Translations under genes and position numbers: made by a program | Assembly: GCA_965220365.1 (NCBI GenBank) | Contig: OZ244823.1 | Location: 3,224,001 to 3,288,000 of the forward strand | Reading direction: 5' to 3' | Length of the DNA: 64,000 nucleotides | Source of the DNA: Bin80 sp965220365 | Lineage (GTDB): Bacteria > Bacteroidota > Rhodothermia > Rhodothermales > Bin80 | Part shown: positions 61,253 to 64,000 of the stretch, one piece after another | How the letters are laid out: every line of letters begins with the position of its first letter | How positions within the stretch are numbered: position 1 is the first letter of the stretch | Notes under the pieces: generated by a model | Told to the model about the DNA's origin: nothing | The model's database searches: none | Seen by the model: only the letters and a program-made list of their open reading frames with translations

Positions 61253-61653
61253 TACTTCATCCCTTTAATTGTATCATGAGGGGCAAGGGGATACCCGTGG
61301 TATTCACATGAACCTCGACCGGAACTCCTTGCTTCAAATAACCTGCCATCTTCCTCATGCCATACGACACGGGGGAACCCCTGGTCGAATTCACCAAAAT
61401 TCCCTCTACGGATGGCATCTTGGAGCCACTCTTCAACAAGATCCTGATTTTTCTGCAAATCCTTGGGGCATGGGGTCTTACCAGGTCTGTTCTGTGGTGG
61501 TGTTTTCCCTTTAATGCGAATGGTCCTGTGATACGGACTACCAACATACCGGCATTTCTCGGCGACTGCCTCAAGGTCTACGCCGGGGGGTGGGGGCGAT
61601 ACCTCGCGCACCCTTGGCCTATTACGCCTGTGGCTTGTTCGTTTAGCTGGCAT
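61252..61653 (-). CDS. small basic companion protein of the ImmA/IrrE-like gene
   Basis: A 133-residue basic protein. It has a lysine/arginine- and proline-rich start (MPAKRTSHRRNRPRVREVSP) and conserved-looking motifs VAEKCRYVGSPYHRTIR, CPKDLQKNQDLVEEWLQDAIRRGNFGEF and FPRVVWHEEDGRLFEARSSG. I recall this pattern as a recurrent small hypothetical family next to ImmA/IrrE-like genes, without a known function. Coupled to the ImmA/IrrE-like gene by TAATG. It could be an antitoxin, substrate or adaptor. Confidence 0.75.
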   Translation of the reverse strand: MPAKRTSHRRNRPRVREVSPPPPGVDLEAVAEKCRYVGSPYHRTIRIKGKTPPQNRPGKTPCPKDLQKNQDLVEEWLQDAIRRGNFGEFDQGFPRVVWHEEDGRLFEARSSGRGSCEYHGYPLAPHDTIKGMK

Positions 61654-62225
61654 CGTAGGGGCACTACTTCACGGAAAACGCCGCGATATGCCCATTTCTA
61701 TGTGTCTAATATGTGTATTATGTAAATTCCTGTAACGCAATATGCGATTCTCCCCCTAGAGGAAGGCCCATAATACGACTTTGAGCCCAAAAAGTTAGCA
61801 GCGAGGGTTGTATCGCCGCCTTTATATTGTACGTCGTCGTTGCCACTATATCCTCGATATCCGACCAGTCGGGTCTCCTACGAATATGCAGCCGATTCAG
61901 GATGGAGTCATGGCCCGCCTTCGGTAAATACCAGAGCCCATCACATCTATCCCACAGGATCGTGGTGGGAATCGGTACCTTTGGCCGGGAGTATGACTGG
62001 CAAGGGGGATGTCGTGATATCAGATTGGAATGCAAAGCATCTTTATCGTGGCTTGCGCTGGAGAGCTATGAAAATCGTTCAGCGATACAGATTCAGGATA
62101 GAGGGCGCCTAGTACACTACCCCAACTTCGTATTCTTTCTATCCAATCATTTTCATTCATCCCAATATACAAAGTCTTTCCTATCGCGTCCAAATCCCGC
62201 CAAAATCCCAGAATAATAAAACTGG
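61654..62225. other. intergenic region, no confident gene
   Basis: About 572 bases between the small gene start and the second AAA ATPase stop. Several overlapping frames of 90-130 codons exist on both strands (for example 61827-62216 plus) but none shows motifs or clear coding bias; they overlap and are probably spurious. Confidence 0.45.
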
Positions 62226-63428
62226 TCAGCGTCCGAAATCTATGCTAGAACTCCGGCCCTCCAAGCTGCGGACAGGCAGCGTCTCGTGGGGAAATTTGAT
62301 CTGCTCGCGAGCGTAATTGGATACCAGCCAATCATGCATCGAGGGAACAGGGATAACATAACGTCCACTCCTCTCATCTATGATCCCCCTTTCTACTGCG
62401 CGACGAAATAGGGTCTCTGCTTTGTCTTGGCTGTAATCCTGGGTTAGGGAGGACATGATCTTACTAAGCTGCACACTTTCTCCGATCGGGATATCACTAA
62501 ATGGTCTTGCAAGGGATTGGCGCTCTTCTTCGGGAAAACCGTGCGCCCGTTGCTTATAGTACGCAGCCCGCCCTGTGCGGCCCGCCTTTAGGACGGCATT
62601 CAATCCCTCTGTAGTCAGCACACCTTTATCGGCATGCAGTTGATCCAACGCTGGTTTTACATAGGTCAAGATGTGCTGCGGCCAGCCATGGGTTTCTTGG
62701 ATAATAGTCTCAATCCAAGCGGTGGGGTTCTCTTTGGCCTCACCGTCCTCCTTGAGCCAATCGCGTAGAACCGCGCGTTCGGCTTCCCTGTCCAACGCTC
62801 CCAACTCCACAAGACATCCCTCTGCAAACCTCGAAATTCCAAACGACCGGAAGGACTCCACAGTCGTTCCTAAACCCGCTGCGATCAAGATGACGGGGCG
62901 ATCCAGTTTACCATTATGAATGGAGTTGAGAACATGGCGTACAGTCTTAATTTGGTCTGCGGGAAACTCATCCTTCATCCCCAAGACCTGTGCTTCATCC
63001 AGCATGAGCAGTAATGGATCGTCCCCTTTTTGGAGTAAAGTTTTTACGGTCTGTGGAAGCACCCCTGCACTGACTTCCGCATGCCCGATGCCAGGAATAG
63101 TAACCCCTGCAGATCCGCCTTCGACTTTGATTTTTTTCTTTGATTCAAGGGACTGTTGTAATTCGTCTGGATTCCAAAGGGCTAGTGGGTCAATGTCCGC
63201 GATCTTCCATCCACTGTCTCGTGCCAGTTCTTCACATTTAGCGAGGAGCGCGGTCTTGCCCGCACCCGGAGCACCCTGGATCAGGAAGGTCGTACCAGAC
63301 TCCGCCTGAGTTGCACGCGCTACAAGTTCACTGAAATTACGCAATACCTGTTTCCGGCCATGAAAATACTTGGCGGGCCCACGGTCGAAAGCTGCTGTCA
63401 CCGGGGAATGTCTCCGGGATTTGCGCAT
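62226..63428 (-). CDS. orphan AAA ATPase, copy 2
   Basis: A 400-residue paralogue of the protein at 39824-41014. Walker A is FLIQGAPGAGKTALLAKCEE and Walker B is PLLLMLDEAQVLG; the segments ELARDSGWKIADIDPLALWN, VILIAAGLGTTVESFRSFGI, QETHGWPQHILTYVKPALDQL and SMHDWLVSNYAREQIKF align closely, about 70% identity by eye over the whole length. The differences are spread through the sequence, so the copies are not recent. Each copy lies by accessory genes. Role unknown. Confidence 0.8.
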   Translation of the reverse strand: MRKSRRHSPVTAAFDRGPAKYFHGRKQVLRNFSELVARATQAESGTTFLIQGAPGAGKTALLAKCEELARDSGWKIADIDPLALWNPDELQQSLESKKKIKVEGGSAGVTIPGIGHAEVSAGVLPQTVKTLLQKGDDPLLLMLDEAQVLGMKDEFPADQIKTVRHVLNSIHNGKLDRPVILIAAGLGTTVESFRSFGISRFAEGCLVELGALDREAERAVLRDWLKEDGEAKENPTAWIETIIQETHGWPQHILTYVKPALDQLHADKGVLTTEGLNAVLKAGRTGRAAYYKQRAHGFPEEERQSLARPFSDIPIGESVQLSKIMSSLTQDYSQDKAETLFRRAVERGIIDERSGRYVIPVPSMHDWLVSNYAREQIKFPHETLPVRSLEGRSSSIDFGR

Positions 63429-63880
63429 AGTTCTGTCACATTCGGGTGATCAGGAAGACATAAACCATTCACGAATATCGTACGATCTTGTTCCGTAGGG
63501 TTGATTCCTTCCGCCTCGGGAGCCTAATGGAAGACGCAATATAGTCCACTCCAATAAATCCTAACCATTAGAGTGAAAGAACGGGACGGTCCAAAATTTA
63601 CAACGAACACAGAACAACGAGCAAACTACCATTTGATGAAATAGATATCCACGAAGCATTCAGGCAGGTCTTCAGTGGAACTCAGACATTCATTTCCGAA
63701 CATACGAGCCTCTTGAAAAATTCCTAATCTTGAAGGTATTTGTTGACATGATGGCGTTCAAGAGCACTTTTTTAGTCTGGATTATCAGTTTTACAGAAAC
63801 ATCACCTGTAATCCTATACCAAGAACTTGAAGAAAGCGAACTGTTTCCTTCCGGGCAGATATTCATCGAGTTCCGCCACC
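63429..63880. other. intergenic, nothing supported
   Basis: About 452 bases between the AAA ATPase start and the partial gene at the right edge. A 63-codon plus frame at 63730-63921 has no recognisable features and overlaps the partial gene. No RNA or clear terminator seen. Confidence 0.4.
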
Positions 63881-64000
63881 ATGCCGAGGAACATTATACC
63901 AAGCTCCCTGGAAATCGCTGAACGAATACGTAACTTGGGGATTGAGGATTATTCCCTCAACAATCATAACTACTCGTTTCGATCTACACTAGAAAAGCCA
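63881..64000 (+). CDS. partial hypothetical gene cut by the window end
   Basis: From the ATG at 63881 the frame stays open for 40 codons to the window end (MPRNIIPSSLEIAERIRNLG and further). A helical N-terminus is suggested. No family can be assigned from this length. It may be a real gene continuing past the window, or a chance frame. Confidence 0.35.
   Translation, partial: MPRNIIPSSLEIAERIRNLGIEDYSLNNHNYSFRSTLEKP

Noticed and set aside
61827..62216. 129-codon plus-strand frame between the small gene and the second AAA ATPase
   Set aside because: It overlaps other long frames on both strands, has no recognisable motif and lacks protein-like composition; probably chance.
1..64000. CRISPR arrays, tRNA or other rRNA genes
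   Set aside because: No regularly spaced repeats, no cloverleaf-like sequence with a convincing anticodon stem and no rRNA segments were found by eye. rnpB is the only RNA gene I can support.
1..64000. Insertion sequences or integrase genes
   Set aside because: No transposase or integrase motif was found in the coding regions read. The accessory blocks must be explained without visible mobility genes in this window.

Overview
The window looks like a chromosomal segment of a Bacteroidota/Rhodothermota-type marine or host-associated bacterium. The signs are a C-terminal type IX secretion-like sorting domain on a secreted glycosidase, adjacent Nif3-like and CT398-like genes, an rnpB-secG-rsmE block, paired heme A genes (ctaA-ctaB), a CIRCE-controlled groESL, few Shine-Dalgarno sequences, and a sulfatase/DUF1080/Gfo-Idh/ThuA catabolic set. 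No taxonomic search was possible, so this placement is inference.

Layout. 0-1.8 kb: small genes and gene debris, including a DUF1640-like coiled-coil protein and a frameshifted pseudogene. 1.85-13.2 kb: RidA-like protein, subtilase, glycerol kinase and glycerol facilitator, GHL10 glycosidase, TPR lipoprotein-like protein, AroE, and a Na+/H+ antiporter fused to TrkA and PTS-EIIA-like domains. 13.2-14.6 kb: an unknown two-gene membrane cassette bracketed by a degenerate direct repeat. 14.6-33.4 kb: housekeeping core with glutamate dehydrogenase, acyltransferase, SerA, RpiB-like isomerase, Nif3, a CT398-like protein that has lost zinc-ribbon cysteines, RNase P RNA, SecG, RsmE, an Omp85 protein, MutY, DUF2085, GroES/GroEL, a phosphoglucosamine mutase, CtaA/CtaB and RlmN.

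33.5-41.0 kb is an accessory, defence-like island on the minus strand: a DUF4143 AAA ATPase translationally coupled to a 1399-residue STAND/NACHT-like NTPase with a C-terminal PD-(D/E)XK-like motif, then an orphan AAA ATPase. The core resumes at 41.4-47.6 kb with a WG-repeat protein, PanC, FumC, an HtrA protease and AroB. 47.8-48.9 kb holds a Panacea (DUF4065) antitoxin-like gene followed by a two-helix membrane protein that is a candidate toxin.

48.9-59.9 kb is a catabolic cluster (sulfatase, DUF1080 lipoprotein, Tat-exported Gfo/Idh oxidoreductase, PEP-hydrolase-like TIM barrel, cupin, and a large propeller/HEAT/cupredoxin/ThuA lipoprotein). It is interrupted by a MerC-like gene, a HipB/HipA toxin-antitoxin pair and gene remnants. 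59.9-64.0 kb is a second accessory region: a small protein coupled to an ImmA/IrrE-like protein with a degenerate zinc motif, and a second copy of the orphan AAA ATPase.

The strongest leads for an undescribed system are the coupled AAA-DUF4143/STAND-nuclease operon, the Panacea plus membrane protein pair (with a topologically similar cassette at 13.8 kb), the ImmA/IrrE-like pair at 60-61.6 kb, and the two paralogous orphan AAA ATPases that sit beside these loci.
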